This document shows positions 22,941-33,545 of a stretch of 64,000 nt of DNA, piece after piece; the stretch's first letter is position 1, and each line of letters starts with the position of its first letter. The notes beneath the pieces are model-generated. The model was not told where the DNA came from. It saw nothing but the letters and a program-made list of their open reading frames with translations, and made no database searches. Made by a program: the position numbers and the translations under genes. Source of the stretch: Anniella stebbinsi (Eukaryota; Chordata; Lepidosauria; Squamata; Anniellidae); the NCBI GenBank assembly GCA_029215795.1, contig JARDYH010000004.1, forward strand, positions 198,634,017 to 198,698,016, read 5' to 3'.

Positions 22941-24399
22941 ATGTGTAAATAGGACAGAATGGACTTAAGAGTGAAGACATGTGAGAAGACAAGAAAGGCG
23001 GTAGGGGAATCAGTAGGGTTGCCATGTCCCTGACAGGATGTTGTGACTATTATTCATTTTCTCTCAGCATTTCCTAGCTTCAAGTGGAGCTTGGAGCATG
23101 AAAACAATGGCCCAAAACATGTTAACTTGGGAGCTAGAGACGTATGAGAATTTTGTTGTGTGCTCACAAAACAGTCGCGCATGCTCCATTTGCAAACTCA
23201 GACTTGAGCATGGACAAGAGAATGCATCCTCTGAAAATGTTTGCAAATTCTTTAACATACACTTATGTTTGAAAATTGTCCAAGTGGCAGAGAAAGCAGT
23301 TCAAAGTTCTGCAATTTTAAAAATGCTCAATTTTATGTTTTAGTCTACAGAGAAAACTTGCACCACTTCGAAAAATACACTTTCCCCATTTGATCACATT
23401 CAAATTGCACAATTTTCCCATTCACACAAATCAAATCATGATTGCACTTGCTCATGGAAATGAAAGGAGAGACGAGCATCAAGTTGGTGCTCAGAGAATC
23501 TGGGCGAAGGTGAACACCACTAGTTTCCCCATCCCTAGTGGGTGCCATGCTAAATCTCACTTTCAGTTCCCACACATGCCAGCCAGCTATCAGGTCAGAG
23601 ACTTATGTGGTAATCAGAAGTGAAGTCATGTTTAAAGTGATGCACGCAAGATGAAGACCCCAGCTCAAATAAATGGATTCATATTTCATGTAAAATCTGA
23701 CAAAGTATGTTTCTTTGCAAGTTCCCTTAAAGCATTTTAAATACTGAACTGATGCCAACATTTTCTATATTGTCAAATCATATTTAATACATTATTAGAA
23801 CCTTTCGTAGCTCTACATTTTCATTCTAATAAATGTCAAGGTATCCAATTACTAGAAATTTAAATATTTGCACAAAGATGGTTTTTTACTATTATTATAA
23901 TATGAGCACACCGTGAAGGTATCTGAAAAGCTCTGTAATTAAAGAAGCTGAGATAAGTCACTTCAGGCAATAATTCACAGTGCACTAATAAAGCTGATTT
24001 TTTTTCCTTATCAAATCTCAGCTCATTACCTAAAAAAAAAAAAAAACACCCTGGATCTTTTTGACCACTTGGAAATAATTATTAGCTTCTCAAGTATACA
24101 CATGATAATCAGTAATGGGCTCTGGGCAATGTTAAATTCTAGACGGGAAGAAAACTATTTAGTGTCATTGCTTCACAGGAGTAACTAGTCCTCATCTCAG
24201 CCTTTTCTCATTCAGCTCTCCTAGTCATATATCCCCTTGATTAACAGTGAACTGCCACATTTCCAGTGATAGTAATGAAGATAGTAATGGAGTAGTAGAG
24301 GGTTGAGTGTGTGGGAAGAATACTAGAAAAGGCTTAGAGCTTAATAATGATTCTACTCGACTGCATTATTTCAAATGTATTTGCTTTGTGAGTCCACGT
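22941..24399. other. Unannotated DNA; part may be a hAT remnant
   Basis: A stretch ending CCCATCCCTAG near 23539 resembles the right end of a hAT element, without a visible partner. The part from 23690 to 24160 is AT-rich and repeat-poor (for example CTGTAATTAAAGAAGCTGAG) and could be conserved non-coding DNA. Confidence 0.3.
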
Positions 24400-24407
24400 A
24401 CTTAAGC

Positions 24408-24574
24408 AAATAAAGTGCATGGGTTCATAATGCATACAAATAATGTACATGGGTGCATAATGCATGCAAATAAAGTGCATGGTTGCATAACTCATGCAAA
24501 TAATGTAAATGGGTGCATAATGTATACAAATAATGTGCATGGATACATATTGGATTCCAATAATATGTATGCAC
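24408..24574. repeat. 30-bp minisatellite with octamer motifs
   Basis: Five full units start at 24408, 24438, 24468, 24498 and 24528, with a partial sixth to 24574. Each contains a variant of AAATAATGTGCATGGG and GCATAATGCATAC. The unit is a multiple of three, so both strands stay open and produce a false 10-residue repeat. Two unit junctions give the exact octamer ATGCAAAT (24464-24471 and 24494-24501), and others give ATACAAAT. Confidence 0.92.
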
Positions 24575-25639
24575 ATGAATTCTTTTCAGCCCCCTGTGCC
24601 ACAACCTACCACACTCAGCAGAGTCCCCTGACTAGCTGTGGATCATTTTGAGGTCTTTCAAGATATGTAGGAGACAGAAAAGTCATCTCCCATCCATTTC
24701 CTTCTACAGGCAGATTCAACCTCTAGCGAAATAAAGAACTGACATTCTCTCCCATGCACTGCATCATGTTGAACCTCAAAGTATCTGAAGGAGTGGGGGA
24801 GAAATTAAATTTACTGAGAAATCCAAGGGCAGGAAGCTGTATCAATAGAGCACTCCAACCTCAGAGGCTCCGTTTTATCCCATGCCCTACCATGCTCTTG
24901 CCAGCAGGGTGGAAGGATTAGTGGGAGCATTTTTTGCCTCTCTAACCTTTAAAAAGGACAAATGTGTTAGAGAGGCCATTTAATTTCCTCTCTGTTCTGA
25001 AGATGTGTTTGAGGGCTGGGAGGCCATAGGATTCCTCATATCCTCAACCATTCCTTCTCTGTCCAACAACATGATCCCGACACCCCCATTCCCCCCTCCT
25101 ATGGGATGAATATGAACATTCAAGTGTAAGTCTGAGGACATTTTTCAAAATATACATGTTTGTACGCTCTGTCAAATGTACACAAGTTTTTGTGCACTTT
25201 TTCCATTCTATACATTTTTATACACATGACATGAGCTGCATTGCTCACTTTGAAAAAGTATGGACTTTTGACATCTAACTGTGTTCCATCCAGTTCATGT
25301 TCAGTTTCAGGAAATGCAAAACTGGTCAATTTGCATTTAATTGTGAAATGGACAGGGTTAGGGCTATTCTTTGAGGTCAATCAACCCTGTTAGGTATCAG
25401 ATTAATTCCAAATACCTGTGTGTCACTCTGTATTTCCAACTTTTGGAGGTAGCATTAAGGCAGTGCATAACTGTGGCCCTTATCTCCAGCTTCTCTGGAA
25501 GATGGTATGTTAGACAAAAGTAATTTTACTTTCAAAAATACATTATTTTCTTGCATATATTAGCAATCCACCAGTATGTTGGAACATGCGCTGACCATCT
25601 CACGTGGTGGGAGATGCAAGACCAATAACAGGAGCATAG
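24575..25639. other. Unannotated DNA
   Basis: AT-rich. The stretch 25110-25380 has TACA/TGTA-rich text also seen near 47360-47960, suggesting a diverged dispersed element. No boundary is visible. Confidence 0.3.
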
Positions 25640-25905
25640 TTAAACTATGGAATCTGTTACCACAAGACATAGTGATTGCCACCAATTTGAATGTCTTCAA
25701 ATGCATGTTAGACAAATTCCTGGAGGAGAAGGCTATCAATGGCTACTAGTCCTGAAGCAGTATGCCTATGTACAGCCAGAGCAGTTGCACTCATATCCTG
25801 CTTGTAGTTTTCCTGGTGAAAGCTTGTTGGCCACTGTATGGACACAATGCTGAACTAGATGGACTGTTGGTCTGATTCAGGATGGCTCGTCTTACATTCT
25901 TATGA
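25640..25905 (-). repeat. Dispersed repeat R1, reversed
   Basis: Read in reverse it gives the R1 order. On the plus strand one sees CCTGGAGGAGAAGGCTATCA, GGCTACTAGTCCTGA, GTTGGCCACTGTATGG and AACTAGATGGACTGTTGGTC, ending CTTACATTCTTATGA. This is the longest R1 copy in the window. Confidence 0.7.
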
Positions 25906-26706
25906 CTAAGTCACAGAACTTCATGAATGGTATTGAGATGGTACTGACATTAAACAAATATATACTGTACACATGAGGGGAAATGAGATTGTGCCCACCA
26001 GATCTTCAGTATCCATGTGCCTACTGGCTCCAACATTGGTGACAGGAAAATTAACAGAACTTTGGGAGTCTGTGTGTTTACAGCTGTACATGCATAGTCT
26101 TCTCACCCAATCAGGAACCCAGATCATGGGCAGTGGTGTGAGAGGAGAAACAAATAGTGCATTCCTCCCACCAGGAACCTCCCCCCCCCACTCCCTGCCA
26201 TCACTGTCCATTGAGGTGGCACTACACCGAGCACTTTGGAGCGCTCCACTGGCTGCTCTCCCATTTTTGCAAATGCCACAGTGGCTCCACAGCAGCCACC
26301 CACCCTCTGGCTCATCCTGATAATCCTCTCAGACCAAGCCAGAAGGCAGTGAGGCTCTCTAAAGATCCCTGTCGGTAGAAAAAAGCAGCTAGCACAACTC
26401 TTCAGAGAGCTTGGCTCTGAGGGAGTCCTTCCTACAAGCCAAGCATTGTGGGAGGAAGTGTCCCGGGAGCCACTTTTTTTCTGGCCAATGCAGGTTGGGT
26501 GAAATGTTGAGTGGGGCCCTAGTCTTCCAACCCAATCAGGAATACAAATCAGTGGCAGGGCAGCAATGGTGCATTTGTGGTCTCCTGCTGCAGGTGGTGC
26601 AGGTGGTTAGTTTATACTAACACTGATCTTGGAGTGCTTCCAACCAGATAGAGGGTGCCTCTACAAGATCAATTTAAAGCTCTTTCAAGGTGCATTAAAA
26701 ATTTGA
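25906..26706. other. Unannotated DNA with a weak internal direct repeat
   Basis: ACCCAATCAGGAA occurs at about 26106 and again near 26530. A C run lies near 26181-26189. No family recognised. Confidence 0.3.
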
Positions 26707-27004
26707 CCTCTACAAGAGTGGAGTGCAAATCGGGGGTTGAGGCGCTTTTTCTCTCCGATTATGCGCATTATCAAATGCGCGTTAAATAGCGAGTTTTAAT
26801 TTACCGCGGCCGTTAAAGCACCTTATGACCATGTAAACAAGCGAGTCTCCACATTAAACACCTCTAAAGTGCGTTTCATACAACCAGTAAGGCCACCAGT
26901 TATGCGCTTAACCGCCTCCCGCGTATAGTGCTTTGCCGTAAAAGCGCTTGCGAGAAGATGCGCATAATCGGACAACCAGGTGTCAAACCGAATTCTTGTA
27001 AAGG
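26707..27004. mobile_element. Candidate young CpG-rich TIR element
   Basis: The left end CCTCTACAAGAGT and the right end, reverse-complemented, CCTTTACAAGAAT are similar inverted repeats. Inside, CGATTATGCGCAT (left) faces ATGCGCATAATCG (right). CG dinucleotides are very dense compared with the surrounding CpG-poor DNA. No family is recognised and no clear target duplication is visible. A second CCTCTACAAGA lies just outside at about 26651. Confidence 0.45.
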
Positions 27005-28208
27005 GGACCAGAGAGTCTACATGCAGGTCAGGGGTGGGTCTGAGTAAATCATGGAGAGGCTTTGAGTGAACCTTGCTTTTGCCTTTGTGATAATTGTTAA
27101 TGATCGTGTTGCATTAATAAGATTAATAATTTTCCTTGGATCTGTCCTCATTTTTCAGTGCTTTCAAATACTTAGACTCGTACAGCAGCAGTACACACAC
27201 TTTTATTTGTGTTCCCCTTTTTATATAGCTAATGTGATAGTCCAGAGAATATAAAGTGGTTTGTATCTAAAAATATATTATTGATAAAAGTAATAATCAT
27301 TTCCCCAAACTGCTGTGCTATTTTGCAGCAGATGTCTGAACTTTGAAGCTGTCTGTAAGTCCTGAACTTCAGAGCATTTATTTGCAATATAGTAGGGGTG
27401 ATAGCATTATAGACAGGCAGAGACAGAAGAGTGTGACAAGAAAAAGTGTATGCTTTCAACTTTCCTTTCTCTTGAAATATCCTCATGTACCACAGGGAGC
27501 AACACTTTTTGTTTTTAACCTGGTGAATTCATTTCCTTCCACAACCAAGTCTCAATCTCTGCATTGCAGGATACAAGGCAAGGTCAAGGGTCATAATAAC
27601 TCAAACAGGATAGCATTCCAAGCAATTCAAGATGTGGTTCAAAAGCAAGTTACACACTAGAATACAGGCAGAGATCAATCCAGCAACAGAGCCTATGTCG
27701 GTATCTCCACTGGACATATGTCAATGCAGATCAAAGATCAAAGGTCACAGGAAGTCAATGCTACAGAAAGAGTGAAGGTACTGGGCCATAAAGACATTCC
27801 CCTTTAGGGCCTCTGTGGTCCATGCTCTCAGGCAGTCTAAGTCCAGGTATCAAGTTAACAGCAGGAGGTGAGAGTCCCAAGCAGTAGAGCTATTTCCCCT
27901 TGTGGCCTTGAAAAGGCAGGCTAAAAACCCAGGTGTTGTAATACCAGGCACTAAAAAAGGTTAAGTTCAAAGTGGTTCAGGTAATAAAGATGCTTTTTTC
28001 AGCATTATTTTCCATGGCAGGTTCTTAACAATACAAGATTTAAACAAACAAGGTTCCAGATTGGATGGTGTCCAGGTAAAGAGTTCTTTGAGCAGCTGAG
28101 ATAGTGAGAAGTCTAACAAAAAGGATTTTCAGGAGTAAAGATGAAAATGTTCCTAGAAAATGTGACTTGGAACAATTTTTAATAAAATACTCATTGTATG
28201 TAGAATGC
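27005..28208. other. Unannotated DNA
   Basis: No gene or repeat family recognised. Confidence 0.35.
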
Positions 28209-28482
28209 CCGTCTTTTTTTTTCTTTTTTTCTTTTATAATTTTTATTTCGTTTTCAACATATAATACATAAAATAAACATAATACATACACAAACCCTCC
28301 ACATCCCCCCTGTGCTCCCCTACCCTTGAGACCTTCCATGCTCTGTCATATTATACATTTTTCCAAAATCGCAGTGATTCTTTTGAAGGTGTACAACCTC
28401 TCCCCTTTACTAAAACATATTCTATAAATGTTCCTCAAATACTTCCAAAATCATTCTTTTTGGATAATCCCATCCTAACTTT
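28209..28482 (-). mobile_element. L1 3' end, downstream half of a split L1
   Basis: On the minus strand this ends in a 3' UTR with AATAAAAATTATAAAAG and an A-rich tail (28209-28240), which is L1-like. At its upstream border the sequence reads AAAGTTAGGATG and then GGATTATCC. The same AAAGTTAGGATG occurs at 33181-33192, where the L1 resumes. The two halves are therefore one L1 interrupted by the insertion at 28483-33180. Confidence 0.75.
28471..28482. repeat. 12-bp target site duplication, left copy
   Basis: CATCCTAACTTT is repeated exactly at 33181-33192. On the minus strand the copy begins AAAG next to TT, which fits the TT/AAAA preference of the L1 endonuclease. Confidence 0.85.
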
Positions 28483-28817
28483 TTTTTTTTGAATTATGCC
28501 AGCCTCTTTGGCTTTATTGAAGTTATTTATATAAAAATGCATCCAACCTACAGATCTAATAAAATTATTAAATCTGCTGGCTTCTGATAACACAGTTCAA
28601 ATTATATCGCATGCTATTTGTTTTTTCATTTATAGTCTATGCATTCCTTACTGGCAATCCTGTGGGAATGGACAATCTAATGTATCAGCAAAACAACTGC
28701 TTGAATCAGATCATTAATAATGCCTTATCTAGAGCAATGTGAATGATTGTACTAGGCACAGTTTTAGCCAGATATCGCCGGATGGGTGGATCCAGACTAA
28801 GTTAGTTGCCTACAAAC
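28483..28817 (-). other. Transduced 3' flank with polyadenylation signal
   Basis: This segment lies between the hAT end (28818) and the poly(A) tail. It is not part of the LINE or the hAT, so it should match the source locus of the transcript. It includes CTTCAATAAAGCC on the minus strand as the likely poly(A) signal. Confidence 0.65.
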
Positions 28818-29060
28818 TAGGGATGTGTATCGTATCATTAAAATGTCCGATAACGATACGATCAGGTCATTATCGGACATCCAATTAACAATAACGATAC
28901 AATAGAAAAACCTCTGATAAATATCCAATCCGAAAATTTTCAGCCCGATTATATTGGATTATCGGACTGCCATATAAATAAACCTATAACTTCTGTATTT
29001 TAAAAGTTAGGGGCTTGAACCTTGGTCACAGTGCTTATGGGGTAGGCCTAAGTATGTGTA
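28818..29060. mobile_element. hAT left end and one internal module, cut by the LINE
   Basis: It begins TAGGGATGTGTATCG, continues with CGATAACGATAC-type subterminal sequence, and reaches a module containing CCTATAACTTCTGTATTTTA and GGCTTGAACCTTGGTCACAG. The same module is at 49530-49620 and, more diverged, in the foldback element at 35901-38757. The right part is missing where the LINE begins. Confidence 0.75.
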
Positions 29061-29152
29061 TACAATACAATACTTTATTACGGTTAAAAAACCAGCATAG
29101 CAAAGAGAACAAATCATACATGTAAAAATATACAGGCTTCAATTTGAGGCAA

Positions 29153-30058
29153 TCAGATAGGGTTCAATAGTGTTAATATTTCCCTACGCCGACGAATGGC
29201 TGCTGCACAGAATTTGGCGACTTTAGATGTAACTTGGTCGTCCAGATCAGCCAGAAGATAGTCTGGGTAAAATTTATCCGGTCTGCCTGGAACTTTATTA
29301 ATGAGTGGGGCAATCCATATAGTTCTGAGTTCCTTATAGAAACAACAATGTAAAAGAACATGATCAGCTGTCTCAATGTCCCCTGTCCCACAAGGGCAGG
29401 TCCTCTCAGTGTGAGGAATTTTTTTATATCTACCCTCCAGCAACGCCGATGGCAAAACATTGAACTTTGCCAGTGTAAAAGCTCTTCTAAGTCCAGGCAC
29501 AGTCAAATTTATTAGATGTTTCCCAAGTCCCAGTGGAGATCTATAGTCCCTACACCCATGATATAGGATTGCTTGGCTTAGGTGGGTTTGTAGATCCACA
29601 TCATAGATACGTTGGGCGATAGCTGCTTTTGCTTTCTCGTACCCTAGGATCTGAATAGCTGTCAAGGAGAAACCAAGGTTTTGGAGCTTCATAGACAGTG
29701 TTTTTTTCCACTTTGAGTGGAATGTGTCTGTCAGAGTCAATGGAGCCAGACCTACAGGCACAAAAAGCATTTTTAGCCAAAACTGCATTTTACGCCGCCA
29801 CATACGAGCTTCTATTGTGGGTTGGCCAGCCTCTATTCTTACTAATGTATTTGGTATGCAATTTGGAAGACCCAAAATTGCTCTTAAGAATTTCGTCTGC
29901 ACCACTTCCATTGGTACTATGTTAACAAAAGTACACACTTCTATCCCATATAATATCTGTGCTAAAACCTTTGCATTAAAGACTTGAAGTGCGGAAGGAA
30001 TGTGCTGTCCTCCTTTATTGTAATAAAAGGAAAGGAGTGCCTTAATGCTCCTTTGCAC
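29153..30058 (-). pseudogene. LINE ORF2, C-terminal part with CxC..H..C motif
   Basis: A 301-residue frame downstream of the reverse transcriptase. It contains CPCGTGDIETADHVLLHC (cysteines at residues 201, 203 and 218, histidine at 213), the zinc-knuckle-like motif common at the end of non-LTR ORF2 proteins. It is separated from the RT frame by a one-base loss in an A run near 30074-30078; restoring frame there aligns the two. Downstream come a stop, AATAAA and a short TATTG tail (29062-29085). Confidence 0.8.
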
Positions 30059-30888
30059 ATTTGCAATGGCATTTTTAAGTGAGGCCTCCAGGTTCCAGTT
30101 GCATGGAATGTAATTCCCAAGTACCTATAAGTAGACACTTGTTCAATCTGGTGATCACTTATTTGCCATTTGCATTTTAACTTACTTCTAGAAAACACCA
30201 GGACCTTGGTTTTGTCATAGTTAATCTGTAGTCCTTCAGTTTTACAATAAGTATCCAGAGTCCTCAGAAGTCTCCTCAATCCAGCTCTTGTTAATGACAA
30301 GATCACTGCGTCATCAGCATAAAGCAGAACTGTCAGTAATCTGTTTGACAAGCTGGGGGGTTGTGCTCGTACCTCCGCTAGGCACCTAACCATAGAGTTT
30401 ATATAGAAGTTGAACAGTGTAGGGGCTAAGACACAGCCCTGTTTCACATCCCTAGCAGTAGGAATCAGCCTGGTCAAATGTCCAGCAGAGGAACATCTCA
30501 CCCGAAGACTGGTATTCTCAGACAGGGTGCGTATGAGTCTCAATAATCGACGATCTATATTGGTATCTTCAAATTTTTCCCATAATTTGTCTCTAGGGAC
30601 CAAGTCAAAAGCTGACCTTAGATCAACGAAGGCCGCATAGAGGGCACCCCCTGGGGTGGATGTGTATTTTTCGACTAGATGTTGCATAATAAGTCCATGC
30701 TCCACTGTGGAACGCTCGGCCCTAAATCCGGCCTGCTTATCTTCTATGAGATTTTCCTGCTCTAGCCAATCCCGCAGTTTTTCCAGTAAATGAGAAGCAT
30801 ACATTTTGCTAACAACATTCAACAGGCTAATAGGTCTATAATTTGTCACCTTTTTATATATATTGGGATGATAGTAGCAAGGCCCCAA
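29962..30888 (-). pseudogene. LINE ORF2, reverse transcriptase part
   Basis: It shows the RT blocks in order: NYRPISLLN (residues 16-24), AFVDLRSAFD (86-95), DVKQGCVLAPTLFN (147-160) and LYADDAVIL with catalytic YADD at 190-193. The catalytic residues are intact. The frame is joined to the endonuclease part through a 2-base TA expansion in TATATATA (about 30855-30863). The clade is uncertain: it is an apurinic-endonuclease LINE clearly different from the L2/CR1-like and L1 copies here. Confidence 0.85.
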
Positions 30889-32507
30889 TCTTCAGGCATA
30901 AGAGCTGATTGATCGATACTCGTAAATAGAGCCGCCAACACTGGGGCCCACCATTCTAAGTTTGATTTAAATACTTCGGGGGGGATGTTATCATTCCCCG
31001 GTGCCTTGCCTGTTCTAAGTTTTGATATAAGGCATTTTATTTCCGAAGCAGTAACCGGAGGCCATTGTGGGAGGTTGCCTATGTTGGCCTGGTTTCTCGG
31101 GTGGCCCATACTCCCCAATCCATAGATATTTTTATAGTGGGCTTCCCACAGCTTCGGCGAAATATGAAGATCTGCTTTTGTAATAGCATTTGGCCATCCC
31201 TTCGCCACCAATTTCCAGAAAGAGGCTGAATTTTTCTCCCTAGATGCTGTTATTAAATGTCTCCACGCCTCTCTCTGTGCTTGGTTTTTTTTTCTCCTAA
31301 TTAGTTTTTTATAACTCTTCTTCAACTCAAACCATTCAGGCAGTAAAGCCACCAAATTTTCCTTTCTATACCCTCTATATTTTTCCACCAAGATATGTTT
31401 CATAGTTTTACATTCCATATCAAACCACTGTTTAGATTTAAACTGGGAGTTAGATTTATTTCCTACTCTCTTTTGGTTTAAATGGTTTTGTAGGGCCGAA
31501 ATCAGAGCGTGAAAAGCTTCCAAAACAGACTCTGCAGTTTTTGCTTGTAACAATGCCTTATGTTGGAGAAGGGAACTATCAGTATGCAATAGATGATTTA
31601 TCTCCTTATCCACCCTTGGTGTCCATCTAATGCGGGAACTTCTTATTTCAATGTCACCGGATTGAGTGGAGTTATAGTTTGTAAGTAACCTTTGGTTATC
31701 ACATTTTAGTGACAAAACCAAGGGTAGATGATCACTTTCAATGTTGTTTCCCACCTCGCATCTAGTCACCCTCGCAAATAGTTCAGGGGACATGATGAAG
31801 TAGTCAACAGTAGAAGCTCCTAAACATGAGAGGAAAGTATATTCACCATTTCTATCTCCTTCCACATTGCCATTTACAATAACAAGATTTAGTCTATTTA
31901 TCATTTGCATAAGACATAATCCAGCAAAATTGCAACCCCTATCTTTGGCCTGCCTCATCGGGAATGTTATCATGTCATCTGTTGTGGGAGGGAGGACATG
32001 AAAATATGAAAACAGAGCCTCCTCATTTTGTCCCGTTCTGGCGTTGAAATCACCTGCTAATAGAATTGAGACATCTGGGTTTAAAGCTATCTGCCTTGCC
32101 ACATAGTCTTCTAACCTACTCCAGGTGTCCTTCACCTGTTTCTTCTGACGCTGGGGAGGGAGATAGACATTTATAATCAGCACATTTATTCGCGGAAGCT
32201 TGATGATCAAAGCGTTTGCAAGTCCGAGAAGGGGTTCAAGGTTAATTGTCCCGGCATAAATACTTGTTGAGACCATAAGTGAGAGTCCCCCTTTGGGGCG
32301 CCCGCCCTTTATACTTGGGTTTGCTTTTAGTGTAAGAGCTGTGTATCCATTCAAGGCTATATCCTCTGTGTCCCAAGTCTCCTGTAATAGTATTATGTCA
32401 TGTTTTTGAATGAAATCCAAGAAGCTTAAATCTCCCTGTTTCCTTTTCCACCCTGCGATGTTCCATGAAAGTATTTTCAGTTGAGAGTTTGAGCAACCTG
32501 AATCTTG
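30846..32507 (-). pseudogene. LINE ORF2, endonuclease and linker part
   Basis: The minus strand reads LKILSWNIAGWK at its start (about 32430-32470), the usual opening of an AP endonuclease domain. It continues with LLQETW (catalytic E, residues 11-16 counted from the internal Met at 32420), GDFNAR (123-128), DYFIM (206-210) and SDHLPL (229-234). KAPGNDNIPPEVFK near residue 470 marks the start of the RT region. The frame is continuous from just after the TGA at 32508-32510, in the same frame as the upstream ORF1-like part. Catalytic residues look intact, but frameshifts downstream make the element inactive. Confidence 0.85.
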
Positions 32508-33180
32508 TCATGTTAAGTTTTGATGATTTGGAGACTTTATGAAAGGCCCTCTATTATTAACTGGATTCAGTGACTTAGGCCTTAAATCATTCACATATTC
32601 AATTCCTTCAGTTGGTAGCTCAATAACACTAACATTTGAAATCACTGATCCCACAGCATCAAATTTCCTACATGTTGTTTCTTTTCTCCGCTTCTTGGGT
32701 GATCCGATTTCTTCCTCGTCAAGAAATCTCATCTCTGTCCAAGAGAGAGATTTTACTGGCCTAGTTTTTATAACCTTTGTCGGGGACAATAGAACTGATA
32801 CATTTTTGGTCTCCATAGCTTTTGGTAACGAGTTTGCTTCAGCATGTATCAGACAATTTGTGTCTCTAGTTTCCACACTTTGTGCTCCTAGACCAGCATT
32901 TGCTTTTTCTTTTATAGTTTCCAGGTATATCTCTTGCATTGAATCTGTTTTTTTCCCTGGCTGATGCCTGTTTCCAGAATGCGCTAAGTCCTTCCCTTCT
33001 ACCTGGAGGTTAAGCAGGTGATACTTAAGAATTTCAAATCTTTGCATAATATCCTTTTGTGCTGTTGAGGGAAGAGCAGAGAAGGATTCTAGTAGCATCT
33101 TCTCTTCTTTAATCAGTGTGGGTTTGAATGTTGGAGATGTAATTTGAACCAGAGGTTCTGATTGAAGCACACTGTTTGGA
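32508..33180 (-). pseudogene. LINE ORF1-like remnant, 5'-truncated
   Basis: A 220-residue frame with no recognised domain, ending NHQNLT and a TGA. It is rich in lysine and serine, with a KKRRK basic stretch. The listed start is GTG, but the frame is open to the insertion boundary at 33180, so the true start is missing. Because it is in the same frame as the endonuclease that follows, the TGA may be a single mutation (for example CGA to TGA) in what was once one protein, or a genuine ORF1 stop. Confidence 0.55.
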
Positions 33181-33192
33181 CATCCTAACTTT
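33181..33192. repeat. 12-bp target site duplication, right copy
   Basis: CATCCTAACTTT, identical to 28471-28482. To its right the L1 continues with AATTTTACATGTTAATC. Confidence 0.85.
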
Positions 33193-33545
33193 AATTTTAC
33201 ATGTTAATCTATCATTAATTGCAATATCCCACACTCCTTTGTACCATTCTTCTATACTATAATTCCCTTGTATTTTCCAATTTTTAGCTATCATTAATCT
33301 AGCCGGTGTCAGGAGATTGTTTATCAATTCTCTTATATTATTATTCCCATATTCTTTATCAAACATCCCCAATAAAGTCCCATATGCTTTCTCATACACA
33401 CCCAAGTTCCTCATTTTAAGTTCATTTCTACTGTCTTCTTTTTGATGTGTTTCTTGTAAAAATATTATATCAGCTTTCTTTTTATTCAACAAGTCTGGCT
33501 TCCCGTAGATGTCCAGTTTTCTCAAGATACTTGTTCAGACTTTTA
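33193..33545 (-). pseudogene. L1 ORF2 fragment: endonuclease start joined to C-terminus
   Basis: The minus-strand frame (33109-33525) starts with KKKADIIFLQETHQKEDS, the L1 endonuclease N-terminus. After a junction near 33430 it continues with text typical of the L1 ORF2 C-terminus (LLTPARLMIAKNWK, then EEWYKGVWDIAIND). The reverse transcriptase between them is missing. The C-terminal text continues across the insertion into 28209-28482. The deletion arose before or during insertion of this L1. Confidence 0.75.

Larger units (their letters stand above)
28483..33180 (-). mobile_element. Retrocopy of a LINE plus hAT read-through transcript, inserted in an L1
   Basis: In minus-strand order it contains a 5'-truncated LINE (33180 to about 29062), a hAT fragment (29060 to 28818), about 330 bp of flanking DNA (28817 to 28491) and a poly(A) tail (T run at 28481-28490). 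A polyadenylation signal AATAAA (TTTATT at 28513-28518) lies about 23 bases before the tail. The 12-bp CATCCTAACTTT flanks both sides. The LINE has its own 3' end (AATAAAGTATTGTATTG), so the downstream DNA was co-transcribed and carried along. L1-type reverse transcription is inferred from the tail, the duplication length and the insertion site. Confidence 0.78.

Noticed and set aside
24408..24574. 30-bp repeats as a CRISPR array or a repeat protein gene
   Set aside because: The units are directly tandem with no spacers, and the frame is open only because 30 is a multiple of three.
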